Positions 26,084-35,326 of a stretch of 64,000 bases of DNA are shown here, in pieces. Within the stretch, counting starts at the first letter, position 1. Every line of letters begins with the position of its first letter. The notes under the pieces were generated by a model. It was not told where the DNA came from and did no database searches. It saw only the letters and a program-made list of their open reading frames with translations. The stretch comes from an uncultured Burkholderiales bacterium (GTDB lineage: Bacteria > Pseudomonadota > Gammaproteobacteria > Burkholderiales > Burkholderiaceae_E): assembly GCA_902826305.1 (NCBI GenBank), contig CADEEH010000003.1, forward strand, positions 23,359-87,358, given 5' to 3'. Both the position numbers and the translations under genes were made by a program.

Positions 26084-26965
26084 TTAGCGCAGCAGTGCGA
26101 GCACGTTGTTGGGGATCGAGTTGGCCTGCGAGAGCATCGCCGTGCCGGCCTGCTGCAGGACCTGCGAGCGGGTCAGGGCGGCGGTCTCCGAGGCGAAGTC
26201 CGCGTCCATGATCCGGCTGCGGGCGGCCGACTGGTTCTCGACGGCGACCTGCAGGTTGCTGATGACCGACTCGAAGCGGTTTTGCACCGCACCGAACTGG
26301 GCGCGCTTGGAGTTGATCTCGCTGAGCGCCGAGTCGATCTGGGTGATCGCCGCACGGGCGTTGGAGGCGCCCTGCGTGGCGGTGGCACCCGAGGTGGCCG
26401 CGTCGTTGATGCGCAGCGCCGAGGAGCCCGAGGTGGTGAAGGACTTGAACACCTCGCTCGAGGAGGCCGACAGGTCCACACCGGTCACCGAGATCTTGTC
26501 CTCGGTGGACACGCCCGCGCCGACCTGGAACTCGAGACCGGCGGTGCTCTTGAGCACCGAGGCGCCGTTGAACTTGGTCGCGTCGATCGTGCGGCCGATC
26601 TCCTGCTGCAGCTGGCTGAACTCCTCGTTCAGGCTGGTCTGGTCCGAGGTGCTGTTGGTGGCGTTGGCCGACTGCACGGCCAGCTCACGCATGCGCTGGA
26701 GCATGTCGCCGACCTTGCCCAGCGAGCCCTCGGCGGTCTGCGCCAGCGAGATGCCGTCGTTGGAGTTGCGGATGGCGACGTTCATGCCGCGCACCTGGGC
26801 GTTCATCCGCTCGGCGATCGCCAGACCAGCGGCGTCGTCCTTGGCGCTGTTGACGCGCAGGCCCGTCGACAGACGCTGGATCGCGTTCGACAGGGTGTTC
26901 TGAGTCGTGCTGAGGTTGCGCTGGGCATTCAGCGACATCAGGTTCGTGTTGATGATCTGGGCCAT
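26084..26965 (-). CDS. fliC: Flagellin
   Basis: 293 residues, a short flagellin. The N-terminal D0/D1 begins MAQIINTNLMSLNAQRNL and includes LSTGLRVNSAKDDAAGLAIA; the C-terminal D1/D0 has RIMDADFASETAALTRSQVL and ends NSIPNNVLALLR. The variable middle (about residues 175-215) is small and rich in Ser, Thr and Ala. AAGGAAG precedes the ATG. It is preceded by a sigma-28-like promoter at 27041-27067 and followed by a strong stem. No other flagellar gene is in the window, so it is an isolated transcription unit. Export is through the flagellar type III apparatus. Confidence 0.95.
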   Translation of the reverse strand: MAQIINTNLMSLNAQRNLSTTQNTLSNAIQRLSTGLRVNSAKDDAAGLAIAERMNAQVRGMNVAIRNSNDGISLAQTAEGSLGKVGDMLQRMRELAVQSANATNSTSDQTSLNEEFSQLQQEIGRTIDATKFNGASVLKSTAGLEFQVGAGVSTEDKISVTGVDLSASSSEVFKSFTTSGSSALRINDAATSGATATQGASNARAAITQIDSALSEINSKRAQFGAVQNRFESVISNLQVAVENQSAARSRIMDADFASETAALTRSQVLQQAGTAMLSQANSIPNNVLALLR

Positions 26966-27040
26966 TTCAAACTTCCTTCGACAATTCGTTGGTTCGAGGC
27001 CTTCGGGGCCACCCGGTCGGGGTGCGCCCCCGATGCCTGG

Positions 27041-27067
27041 TTATCGTCGAGGGGTTTTCTCGCTTGA
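27041..27067 (-). promoter_or_regulatory. Sigma-28 (FliA) promoter of the flagellin gene
   Basis: On the minus strand TCAA (27067-27064), 15 bases, then GACGATAA (27048-27041). The FliA consensus is TAAA-N15-GCCGATAA, so there are two mismatches in twelve and exact spacing. Transcription would begin a few bases below 27041, giving a leader of roughly 70 bases to the flagellin ATG at 26965. Confidence 0.75.
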
Positions 27068-27178
27068 ACGGTTCCGAGGGGTCGGCTAGGAGTTCTTCCT
27101 ACCCACAGCGATCCGGCGCTGCCGCCGGTTCCCCCGGCCCCGCCGTCCATCGGACTCTAGCGTTCGATGGTCGCCGGT

Positions 27179-28327
27179 TCAGTTCTCGACCAGCTCCACC
27201 CGTCGATTGCGAGCACGCCCCTCGTCGGTCTTGTTGGTCGCCACCGGCGCCGCGAAGGCGACGCCCACCGGGGTCAGGCGTTCCTTCGCAATGCCGAAGC
27301 GGCTCGTCAGCACCTGCACCACCGCGCCGGCCCGACGTTGCGACAACGTCATGTTCGAGGGCAAGCCGCCGACGTTGTCGGTGTGCCCGACGACGAGCAG
27401 CTTCATCTCGGGTGAACTCTTCAACAGCTTGGCCATCTCCTCGATCGTCGGGTCCGATTCCGGCTTGACGTCGGCCTTGTTGAAGTCGAAGAGGATGCCG
27501 TACAAGGCCACGCGGCCGGCGTCGGCGATCGCGCGCGCCATCTGGGTCGAGGTGACCGTCACCATCTTCTGTTCGCGTGCCTTCGGCTCGACGATGTCGA
27601 CTACCGCGAAGACACGGTTGTTGAACGAAAAACACGCCTCGGGCGGGTTGTCGTTTTTCACCGTGTAGACCAGCACCGACAGGTGCACGTCGCCCGGCAG
27701 CTCGGCCACCATGAACCGCTGGTCGGCGATCTTCGACAGCAACGCGCAGTAACCCGGTGCGAACACGTCCTCGTTGATCCGCCGCAGGGGCTTCAGCACC
27801 ATCGACAGGCTCATGCGCCCACCGCCGCCGCCGCTGGCGCGGGTCGCGTCACCGCCGCATCCGATGTCGGCGCATTCGTAGAGCACCTTGCCACCGGCAG
27901 ACTTCACTTCTTCCTGGTAGTTGCGGACGACCTCCAGCGGCGAGCGATCCGGCGGTATCAGGTAGACCAGTCGGGTGTAGGCACCCTCGACCCCCTTCTG
28001 CAGGCCAGGCTGGAAGAGCTGGTTGTTGCGATCATCGGTCTTGCCGGGCACCTGCTCGAGGGGTGCGAGCGGAAACGCGAAGGCGTCGAACGCCTTGCGT
28101 TCACCCGATACGATCAGCGACCCCTCGTAGCGCTTGATCACGGGGTTGTCGCGAGTGTCCTTCCTGTCGGCCTTCGGGATCGGCATGGCCGCGGACAGCG
28201 GACCGGCCAAGGCAGACACGACCAGGGCCGCGGCGCAGCGACGCGCCATCGACCGGCAGCGCAGCAGCAACGCACGCGTCGGATCGGCCCGACGGTTGCA
28301 CGGTGCGGGCGTCGATCGATCCGGCAT
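27179..28327 (-). CDS. Exported OmpA-domain protein
   Basis: 382 residues. A long n-region leads to a signal peptide (CAAALVVSALAGPLSAAM). Residues about 50-260 form a domain I only loosely recognise (DNPVIKRYEGSLIVSGERK, perhaps DUF4892-like) with two Cys in YECADIGCGGD. The C-terminal 110 residues are an OmpA peptidoglycan-binding domain: FDFNKADVKPES, VVGHTDNVGG, LSQRRAGAVV, and GRARNRRVELV. AAGGAG sits 8 bases before the ATG at 28327; a shorter form from 28249 is possible. It probably tethers envelope to peptidoglycan. Stands alone between flagellin and a divergent AraC gene. Confidence 0.85.
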   Translation of the reverse strand: MPDRSTPAPCNRRADPTRALLLRCRSMARRCAAALVVSALAGPLSAAMPIPKADRKDTRDNPVIKRYEGSLIVSGERKAFDAFAFPLAPLEQVPGKTDDRNNQLFQPGLQKGVEGAYTRLVYLIPPDRSPLEVVRNYQEEVKSAGGKVLYECADIGCGGDATRASGGGGGRMSLSMVLKPLRRINEDVFAPGYCALLSKIADQRFMVAELPGDVHLSVLVYTVKNDNPPEACFSFNNRVFAVVDIVEPKAREQKMVTVTSTQMARAIADAGRVALYGILFDFNKADVKPESDPTIEEMAKLLKSSPEMKLLVVGHTDNVGGLPSNMTLSQRRAGAVVQVLTSRFGIAKERLTPVGVAFAAPVATNKTDEGRARNRRVELVEN

Positions 28328-28597
28328 GGCGCTCTCCTTGCCTGCACAGGGCGCTCGGAAGTTGGGTCGGGTCCGATTCGGACGATAGCGGGATCGCGCA
28401 GGTTGTCGAATCCCCGGTATGCGGGAGTGGCGTTCCGGTGACCCGGGCGCACTGGGTCGACGGGACGGTCGCCTGCGATCAAAGGGCAGCGCGCGCCTGC
28501 GCCTGCGGGTCGCGCACCGTCTCCCCGGGCGGCTCCTCGGAAGTCCCACCCGATCGGTATCATTCAGTCGCTGCAGTTGCCCGAGAAGAGAGCCCGA

Positions 28598-29443
28598 ATG
28601 CCTGAGGTCAAGAAGCTGTTCACCGGCCTGGTGACGGTGGCGCGATACAGTTGCAGCGAAACGGCGCTCGTGCGCCCCTATGTCGAGGAGCACAGCCGGT
28701 GGTCGATTTCCTATGTGCACCGCGGCTCATTCGGCTGCACCTGCCGCGGTCGCAGCTACGAACTGATTCCCGGTTCGGTGTTGGTTGGCAAGCCGAACGA
28801 GGAGTACCAGTGCACCCATGATCACTATTTGGGTGGAGATGAGTGCCTGGCGTTCTTCTTCGCACCTGAACTCGTCGATGAGATGGACACGAAGCATCAC
28901 GTTTGGCAGAGCACAGCCATGCCGCCTTTGGCTGAACTGGCGGTCATGGGCGAGTTGGCCCAATCGATTGCCGAAGGACGGAGCGACCTGGGACTGGACG
29001 AAGTTGCGTTGGCTCTCGCTTCGCGTTTCGTCAAGGTGAAGGCTGGAGAGCCGCTTGCGCGCGTGTGTGTCCACCCTGCTGATCGCAGGCGCGCAGTGAC
29101 GTCAGCGTTGTGGATCGAGGCGCATTGCGACCAGGCACTGAATCTGCAGACCATGGCACGACATGCAGGTCTGAGCACCTTTCATTTTCTCCGCTCTTTC
29201 CATGCGGTGCTGGGGGTGACGCCACATCAGTACCTCGTGCGCTGTCGCTTGCGACGCGGAGCGCGCCTTCTGGCCGACGAAGATCGATCCGTCACCGATA
29301 TCGCGTCGGACGCTGGATTCAGCGACTTGTCGAACTTCGTGCGCAGTTTTCGCCGCGCAGCAGGTCTGTCTCCCGGCAGGTTCCGCCTTGCCGCGCAGGG
29401 GAACCGCAAGATTTTCCAAGAACGCATGGCCGTAGCGATGTAG
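28598..29443 (+). CDS. AraC-family transcriptional regulator
   Basis: 281 residues. The N-terminal half is a cupin-like sensor domain ([23 protein letters not shown] split over strands) with several Cys and His. The C-terminal half has two HTH motifs: [20 protein letters not shown] and [21 protein letters not shown]. Codon use is visibly less G/C-biased at third positions than in flanking genes, hinting at different ancestry. A TTG at 28577 is in frame, but the ATG at 28598 gives a normal N-terminus. It is followed 37 bases later by a GNAT gene that it may control. Confidence 0.88.
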   Translation: MPEVKKLFTGLVTVARYSCSETALVRPYVEEHSRWSISYVHRGSFGCTCRGRSYELIPGSVLVGKPNEEYQCTHDHYLGGDECLAFFFAPELVDEMDTKHHVWQSTAMPPLAELAVMGELAQSIAEGRSDLGLDEVALALASRFVKVKAGEPLARVCVHPADRRRAVTSALWIEAHCDQALNLQTMARHAGLSTFHFLRSFHAVLGVTPHQYLVRCRLRRGARLLADEDRSVTDIASDAGFSDLSNFVRSFRRAAGLSPGRFRLAAQGNRKIFQERMAVAM

Positions 29444-29480
29444 TGTTCGGCTTCTTCGTCGCTCAGTCCTGATCGTCACG

Positions 29481-30065
29481 ATGCCGAAGCGGCCCGCCCT
29501 CACTGGGATTGTCGCGCACCCACTCGACAGCGAGCGTTGGGCGGACCTGCAATCGCTCTTTGCGGCAAGGGGCTGCTCGTTCGCCAACAGCTGCTGGTGC
29601 ATGGGCTACCGACAACGAGGGGAGCCTCCGGTACCTGCAGGTTCGACACTCTCAGAGGTCAAGCGCTCCCAGCTGCAAGCGCTGACGAAGCGTGACCCGG
29701 CACCCGGGCTCGTCGCCTACCGCGGACAACAGCCGGTCGGCTGGGTCGGCGTGGGTCCGCGATCCGACTTCGCCCGCTTGCAAAGGTCCGCCGTGATGGG
29801 GCCGGTGGATGAGACACCGGTATGGTCCGTGGTGTGCTTCGTCGTCCCCAGCGCTTACCGGCATCAAGGCGTGGCGCATGCGCTGCTGCAGGCTGCGGCT
29901 CGTTATGCGGAGCGCCATGGAGCCTCCGTGCTCGAAGGCTATCCGATCGACAAGCCGGAGCGAAGCGCCGACGGCTTCATGTGGCATGGCGCGTATTCGA
30001 TGTTCAAGCGCGCGGGCTTCGCCGAGGTGGCCCGCCGCAAGCCGGAGGTCCGATCATGCGGCTGA
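29481..30065 (+). CDS. GNAT-family N-acetyltransferase
   Basis: 194 residues. The acetyl-CoA core is visible: VWSVVCFVVPSAYRHQGVAHALL (strand 4, pyrophosphate loop R-x-Q-G-V-A, helix 3) and YSMFKRAGFAEVAR at the end. The N-terminal part has a Cys-rich CWCMGYRQRGE segment found in a GNAT subgroup of unknown substrate. Same strand and 37 bases after the AraC gene. It could modify a small molecule or confer resistance; no specific substrate can be assigned. Confidence 0.82.
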   Translation: MPKRPALTGIVAHPLDSERWADLQSLFAARGCSFANSCWCMGYRQRGEPPVPAGSTLSEVKRSQLQALTKRDPAPGLVAYRGQQPVGWVGVGPRSDFARLQRSAVMGPVDETPVWSVVCFVVPSAYRHQGVAHALLQAAARYAERHGASVLEGYPIDKPERSADGFMWHGAYSMFKRAGFAEVARRKPEVRSCG

Positions 30066-30140
30066 TGCTGGGAACACGCGACGGCCGTCGGCCGTAGGCA
30101 AGGCTGCGCGGCTGGCAATTGACATCCCCTTCCGGTCGGT

Positions 30141-30518
30141 TCAGGCCGCCTGACTGCAGTACGCTTCGATGCGATAACCATCGGGATCAATGATGTACGC
30201 AGCGTAGTAATTCTCGCCGTAGCCTTCCCTCAATTCCGGTTTGCCGTTGTCGCGACCGCCCGCAGCCAATGCAGCGTTGTAGAAGGCGTCCACGCTCTTG
30301 TGTGTCGGCGAACTGAAGCAGAAGTGCAGGCCGGAGTCCATGTCCGGCTTGACCGGCTTCCTTGCGACGACCACCCAAAGCTCCACCCGATCGGTCCCGT
30401 ACCCCAGCGAAGTTGCATCCTCACTGAGGCAGCGATAACCAAGTGACTTCAGCGTCGCGTCGTAGAACGTCCTTGAACGCGGAATGTCGCTGACCCCGAT
30501 TGAGACGTGATCGATCAT
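30141..30518 (-). CDS. VOC/glyoxalase-like protein
   Basis: 125 residues, two beta-alpha-beta-beta-beta modules of the vicinal oxygen chelate fold: MIDHVSIGVSDIPRSRTFYD, LGYGTDRVELWV, then GLHFCFSSPTHKSVDAFY and YAAYIIDPDGYRIEAY. The His near the N-terminus and the Glu near the C-terminus are the usual metal positions. It may be a lyase, a dioxygenase or a drug-binding protein; specificity cannot be told. Converges with the GNAT gene. Confidence 0.85.
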   Translation of the reverse strand: MIDHVSIGVSDIPRSRTFYDATLKSLGYRCLSEDATSLGYGTDRVELWVVVARKPVKPDMDSGLHFCFSSPTHKSVDAFYNAALAAGGRDNGKPELREGYGENYYAAYIIDPDGYRIEAYCSQAA

Positions 30519-30640
30519 CGAAGGCTCCTGGTGACACCCGAAGCGGTCACACGCCGCCGCTCCATCGGTGTTGCGGAGCGATCGTCGCATGGAGAGTCGT
30601 CGCGTCGCTTGGAAAAAATTGCCATGCCGACGCCGGATTG

Positions 30641-30695
30641 CCGCCCTGGTTGCCTCGCCCACAGTCCGGTCGGCTCGTGGAATCCGACCGGCCCC
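30641..30695. repeat. 55-bp hairpin repeat, copy A
   Basis: Matches copy B (31127-31181) in 51 of 55 positions and in the same orientation. The core CCGGTCGG-N10-CCGACCGG (read on the minus strand) is a perfect 8-bp stem. This copy abuts the stop codon of the truncated TRAP gene (TAG, 30697-30699). I found no third copy in the window. It may be a REP-like dispersed element or the scar of a duplication. Confidence 0.75.
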
Positions 30696-30696
30696 A

Positions 30697-31089
<393 letters not shown>

Positions 31090-31123
31090 TCAACTACCTT
31101 GTGGTCGATGGCAGGGCCGCCGC

Positions 31124-34100
31124 CTACCGCCCCAGTTGCCTCGCCCACCGTCCGGTCAGCTCGTGGAATCCGACCGGCCCCTCGCGCATCTGCTGTCGCG
31201 ACAGCGGCGCCGTGACGATCCGTGTCGTGTCGCTGGGTGCCCGGCGGACGTCGGGTGGCAGGTCGGCGAGGGTGCCGGTGAACGCCGGCACGTCCATCCG
31301 CGGCGCCGCCTCCGTCAGGAACGCGTCGAACGACTGTGATGCATTGACGCGATCACTCAGGAATGGTTTGTCCTGTCCCATGAAACGCGCCAGCACGGTC
31401 TTCAGGATCGAGCAGTGATCGAGCACGATCGAGGGCCCCTTGCCACGTGCGACCCAGGGTGAGACGACGAAGGTCGGGACGCGGACGCCGTACGGAACGG
31501 CCAACGGGTCGGGCACCAGGTCGATGTCGGGCACGTCGGGCAGGGGACGGACGACGGGTCCGCCGATGCCTCCCGCCGCGGGCGTGGCGCTGACGATCGG
31601 CGGCAGTCCGCCGCCGGCGATCGGGGGACGCCTCGGCGTCGCCGGGCCGATCGGCACGGCGGGTGTCAGCGGTGCGGGCGTCAGCGGGGTCGCCGGGGCC
31701 GGCCCGATCGTGCCCACCGGTATCGGTTCCAGCACCGGATCCTTGCGTGGCTGGTAGACGTCGGCCGGCGGCGGAACCACGTGGTCGTACAGCCCGCCGT
31801 GTTCATCGTAGGTGATGATCAGCAGCGTCCGTTCCCACAACGCGCGGTTCGATCGCAACGTGTCGTAGACATCGCGCAGGAATATCTGGCCCCGGTGCAT
31901 GTCGGCATCCGGGTGATCGTCGTTCTGCGGATGGTGATGCATCGCGGGCTCGATCGCGGTGAACGCCGGCAGGTCGCCACGGGCCACGTCCTGCTTGAGC
32001 CGGTCGTACGGCACGATGTTGACCCGGTCGGTCGCATAACGCGCGAACATCCGCAGCATCGTCACCGACGGCTCGCTTTCGTAGACGCGAAAGCCCAGGC
32101 CCTTGCGGACCAGGAAATCGTAGATCGTCTGCGCGCGCGACAGCAGGAAGTTGTCACTGTTGTTGTTGGCGAGGATCGGAAAGCCGTAGCGGTCGTGCTG
32201 GACATCGCCGGTCAGCGAGTACATCCGGTTGGGCAGGGTCGGCCCCGGATGCGAGCAGAAGTAGCGGTCGCTGTACGCGTAGTGTTCGGCCAGGTAGGCA
32301 AAAAACGGCAGGTTGTCGGCGCCGTAGAAACCCAGCGCGTCGTCGGGTACACAGCCTTCGGCATCCCCCTTGAGCCGCTTCTTGAAGTTCTCGACGAAAC
32401 CGTTGGGGCTGTTGATCTGCGGTTTGCCCGGGGGTCCCGCGGTGCGCGCGCCCAGCTGTTCGGCGACATCCTCCACCTCGTGGCCGACGCCTTTGGGCAG
32501 GCGGGTCTTGCGGCCGGCGGCGTTGGCGGCGAAGCCGGCGAGCTGCAGGTCCCGGACGTCGAAAGGCCCGCCGGCGGCCGCTTCGATCGCCTGGATCATC
32601 GGCTCGGTCAGGCCTTCGGCCGCCTCGCCGATCGGTGGCAGCGACCGGTAGCCGAGCACATGGTCGTACGAACGGTTCTCCATCATCACGACCACGACGT
32701 GATCGATCTTGTGCGCGAGGTTGTCCGCGCGCCAGGTGTCGCCGAGCACCGGCGGCACGAAGCCGATCGCCTGCGGGCCGAGCAGATTGAAGCCGCGCCC
32801 GATCGCCCCGTGGTACGCCCGCGAAGGCCGCGGCTCGGGCTCGACCGGCGCGATATGGTCGAAGACGATCGCATCGCCGTCGATGCGGATCGGCTTGTAG
32901 GTCAGGTGTGCGCCGAAGATCGTCATCATGATGCGCGGCCCGATCGTGGGATTCGCGAACAGCCGGCGCGCCTGGGCGACGATCGCGCCGTTGATCTGGC
33001 TCTCGACGTATTCGGTGATGCCCATGCCGGCGATCAGTCCGCCGATCCCCAGGGTCGCCACCAGAGCCGCCTTGACCGCGGTGCTGATGTCGATGTCGAA
33101 CGGCGAATCCGGGATGTCGGTCACGATCCTTGGTGTCCCGTCGGGTGTCACCGTCATGCCCACTTCGATCGCGACGCGGCCGTTGCGCATCCTGCCCGTG
33201 GCCAGTGTCTGGCCCTTGAACTTGACCCTCGCGGCGCCCGACACCGCGACCGTCAGCCGGATGGCCGGCACCGCGGCGCCCAGCTTCACGCCTGGACCGA
33301 TGTCGACGTCGATCGTGTCGACCTTGAGCGTGGACACGTCGAGTTTCAATCCGCCGGCCAGCTCCTCGGACTTGCTCTCGATCGTGTAGACCTTGTGTGC
33401 CTCGATGTCGCCGCCCGCATCCTTGACGAAGCCGTCGAGAAGGTCGTGCATCTCGATCGTCTCGGCGCTGACGACATCCAGGATCTCGAGCCGACCCAGC
33501 GCTTCACCGCCCGCGTTCTGCCCGAACAGGCGGATGAACGTGCCACGCGGGCCGAGGAGCTTGTCGATCCGTTCCTTCAGGGTCGGAATGCGGATGCGTC
33601 CGGAGCCGATCACCGTGGCCGAGATCCGCGGATTGCCGAGGACCGCGCCGCCCTTCGGCGAGACCTCGAGTGTCCACTTGGGCACTCGAAACGTGTCGAG
33701 CAGTGATCCCGAGGCGGCGCGCGGACGGCGCAGCGCGGCCAGTCCGACGTCGAAGGTCAGGCGATCACGCGTCGTGGTGGCCACCTGCCGGCCGTCGGAG
33801 TCGAGCAGGCGCATCGTGCCGCGCCAGGGCATCAGCGGGGGCAGCGAGATCTCGGCGATGAACCTGCCGACACGAAACAGGTCGAACGTGAACGACTGCC
33901 CGGTGGGCAGGATCGGCTTGTCGGCGATGAGCTGCGCTGCACTTTCGTTCGGCACGGGTTCGATCAGCGTGATGCCGACCACGCCCTTGGCGTTGGTGAT
34001 GCTGGAGTCCTCGTCGATGAACAGGTGTTCACTCTCGCCGTGCAGCTTGTAGGACCAGTCGCCCGAGGGTGCGCCGCGCAGGTCGCGATGTTTGTCCAGG

Positions 34101-34423
34101 TCGGCACGGGTGATCTGGTTGCCGGTGAACTCGCGTCCGTCGGGGGTGAAGATCCTGAACGTGAGCGGGATCGTCTTGTTCTCCGTTTCGATGCCACCGT
34201 GCAGCGGTTCCGTGCCCCCGCCCCCGGGGCCGTCGACCGGCTCGACCGGTGCGACGCGCATTTTGTAGCTGAAGGTCGCCGACGCGCGGCGGATCACACG
34301 GCCGGCGAACAGCACCGGGAACCTGCCTTCGCTGCTGACGGTGAAGAACTGGAACTCGCCGTCGGCACGCTTCTGCAACGTCAACGTCCGCGAAACCAGG
34401 ACGTGGGTCAGTTCGAATGGCAT
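31124..34423 (-). CDS. Phospholipase C/acid phosphatase family protein with large N-terminal region
   Basis: 1099 residues. The C-terminal half (about 570-1080) is a phosphoesterase domain of the phospholipase C/AcpA family: MMENRSYDHVLGY near 583, SHPGPTLPNRMY, PAMHHHPQNDDHPDAD, TYDEHGGLYDHV near 874 and the later APYG-like segment AVPYGVRVPTFVVSPW. A proline-rich stretch (about 898-955) is inserted between the last two. The first 560 residues contain beta-rich segments with no family I recognise. No signal peptide or Tat motif is visible at the start (MPFELTHVLV), which is unusual for this family; GGAG precedes it. The last 18 residues are encoded by hairpin repeat B. Likely cleaves a phosphodiester or phosphomonoester; its route out of the cell is unclear. 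Confidence 0.82.
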   Translation of the reverse strand: MPFELTHVLVSRTLTLQKRADGEFQFFTVSSEGRFPVLFAGRVIRRASATFSYKMRVAPVEPVDGPGGGGTEPLHGGIETENKTIPLTFRIFTPDGREFTGNQITRADLDKHRDLRGAPSGDWSYKLHGESEHLFIDEDSSITNAKGVVGITLIEPVPNESAAQLIADKPILPTGQSFTFDLFRVGRFIAEISLPPLMPWRGTMRLLDSDGRQVATTTRDRLTFDVGLAALRRPRAASGSLLDTFRVPKWTLEVSPKGGAVLGNPRISATVIGSGRIRIPTLKERIDKLLGPRGTFIRLFGQNAGGEALGRLEILDVVSAETIEMHDLLDGFVKDAGGDIEAHKVYTIESKSEELAGGLKLDVSTLKVDTIDVDIGPGVKLGAAVPAIRLTVAVSGAARVKFKGQTLATGRMRNGRVAIEVGMTVTPDGTPRIVTDIPDSPFDIDISTAVKAALVATLGIGGLIAGMGITEYVESQINGAIVAQARRLFANPTIGPRIMMTIFGAHLTYKPIRIDGDAIVFDHIAPVEPEPRPSRAYHGAIGRGFNLLGPQAIGFVPPVLGDTWRADNLAHKIDHVVVVMMENRSYDHVLGYRSLPPIGEAAEGLTEPMIQAIEAAAGGPFDVRDLQLAGFAANAAGRKTRLPKGVGHEVEDVAEQLGARTAGPPGKPQINSPNGFVENFKKRLKGDAEGCVPDDALGFYGADNLPFFAYLAEHYAYSDRYFCSHPGPTLPNRMYSLTGDVQHDRYGFPILANNNSDNFLLSRAQTIYDFLVRKGLGFRVYESEPSVTMLRMFARYATDRVNIVPYDRLKQDVARGDLPAFTAIEPAMHHHPQNDDHPDADMHRGQIFLRDVYDTLRSNRALWERTLLIITYDEHGGLYDHVVPPPADVYQPRKDPVLEPIPVGTIGPAPATPLTPAPLTPAVPIGPATPRRPPIAGGGLPPIVSATPAAGGIGGPVVRPLPDVPDIDLVPDPLAVPYGVRVPTFVVSPWVARGKGPSIVLDHCSILKTVLARFMGQDKPFLSDRVNASQSFDAFLTEAAPRMDVPAFTGTLADLPPDVRRAPSDTTRIVTAPLSRQQMREGPVGFHELTGRWARQLGR
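31127..31181. repeat. 55-bp hairpin repeat, copy B
   Basis: 51/55 identical to copy A, direct orientation, 431 bases apart. Here it lies inside the phospholipase-like gene, encoding its last residues (GPVGFHELTGRWARQLGR) with the TAG stop immediately beyond (31124-31126). The stem is CCGGTCGG against CTGACCGG, one G-U pair away from perfect, so the fold is conserved while the sequence has drifted. Confidence 0.75.
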
Positions 34424-34558
34424 GGTCGTCTCCAGGCGGATTGTCCGAGGCGAGTGACTCTGCACCCGACCACGACCGATGGCAACGCCGCGTTCGCGGG
34501 ACAAGCGCCGACGCCGATCGGTGATGGGCACTGTCCCGCGGTTGCCGAACCGGCGCGT

Positions 34559-35236
34559 TCAGCGCGCGACGACCGCATCCCCGTCGGGCGCCGCGGCGAA
34601 CCGCTGCGGCGCCATCAGCACGGCACGCTCCTCGATCCGCATGAACGGGACCTCGAGATCGCCCTTCTTCTTGAACAGTTCGACCGTCTCGAGCAACAGG
34701 CCTTCCTCGTACCGGTAGTGCTGGCTGATCCGGAACCGGTTGAACGGAGCGAACATGCTCACGTCGCGGGCATCGAACTCCATGCGCCCGACCCGCAACG
34801 CGCGGTCGATCCGGCCCTGGCCGAGCCCGAGGTCCGATTGCAGCGCGAAGGCCGAGTCGTCGCCCTCGGAGTTGCCCAGGTCGATGCGGAAGTAGTGCAC
34901 CTGGTCGCGAGGGCCGGCGCTGCCGTCGTATGCCGGATGACGTCGGTGCTGCACCTTCACCGATTCCCAGTGGCCGGCGTAGCGGCGCTGGGTGACCGAG
35001 AACTCGTAGTCCTGCCCGGGCACCCGACGCCACGCGCCGTCCGCATGTACCGAGGCGAGGCCGGTGCCGACCCAGACCAGCATCACGCGGGGCGCGGCGA
35101 ACGGGGCCTCGGACGACGGCAGGTTCGAATCCGCGGCTGCGGCGTCCGTGTTGCCGAAGACGCCGGCGACCGTCATCAGGCCGGCGGCCACGAGGGCACG
35201 AAGGGAGGAACGCGGAACGAGAGGCAGGGCGGACAT
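34559..35236 (-). CDS. Exported protein of unknown function
   Basis: 225 residues with a signal peptide (SLRALVAAGLMTVAGVFGNTDAAAA). The mature part is beta-rich with charged loops: RVMLVWVGTGLASVHADG, DQVHYFRIDLGN, RYEEGLLLETVELFKKKGD. I do not recognise a family. It lies 135 bases upstream of the phospholipase-like gene on the same strand and diverges from a LysR gene across 90 bases holding a LysR-type site. It may be a partner of, or co-regulated with, the phospholipase-like protein. Confidence 0.7.
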   Translation of the reverse strand: MSALPLVPRSSLRALVAAGLMTVAGVFGNTDAAAADSNLPSSEAPFAAPRVMLVWVGTGLASVHADGAWRRVPGQDYEFSVTQRRYAGHWESVKVQHRRHPAYDGSAGPRDQVHYFRIDLGNSEGDDSAFALQSDLGLGQGRIDRALRVGRMEFDARDVSMFAPFNRFRISQHYRYEEGLLLETVELFKKKGDLEVPFMRIEERAVLMAPQRFAAAPDGDAVVAR

Positions 35237-35289
35237 GGCGGACTCCTTGGAGCGGTGGGTGTGGAGACAAGCGTGCGCTCCGGGATACC

Positions 35290-35304
35290 ATCGGGGAAGT
35301 CGAT
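35290..35304. promoter_or_regulatory. LysR-type operator (ATC-N9-GAT)
   Basis: ATCG-N7-CGAT gives a T-N11-A box with 4-bp arms, the LysR-family recognition pattern. It lies 23 bases before the LysR start and 54 bases before the divergent exported-protein start, the right place for autorepression and control of the divergent gene. Confidence 0.5.
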
Positions 35305-35326
35305 TTCGTCGATCCCAGCCATCGGA

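Noticed and set aside
31781..33706. 641-codon plus-strand frame opposite the phospholipase-like gene
   Set aside because: Val/Arg/Asp/Gly-biased shadow with no motifs; the minus-strand gene carries clear family motifs.
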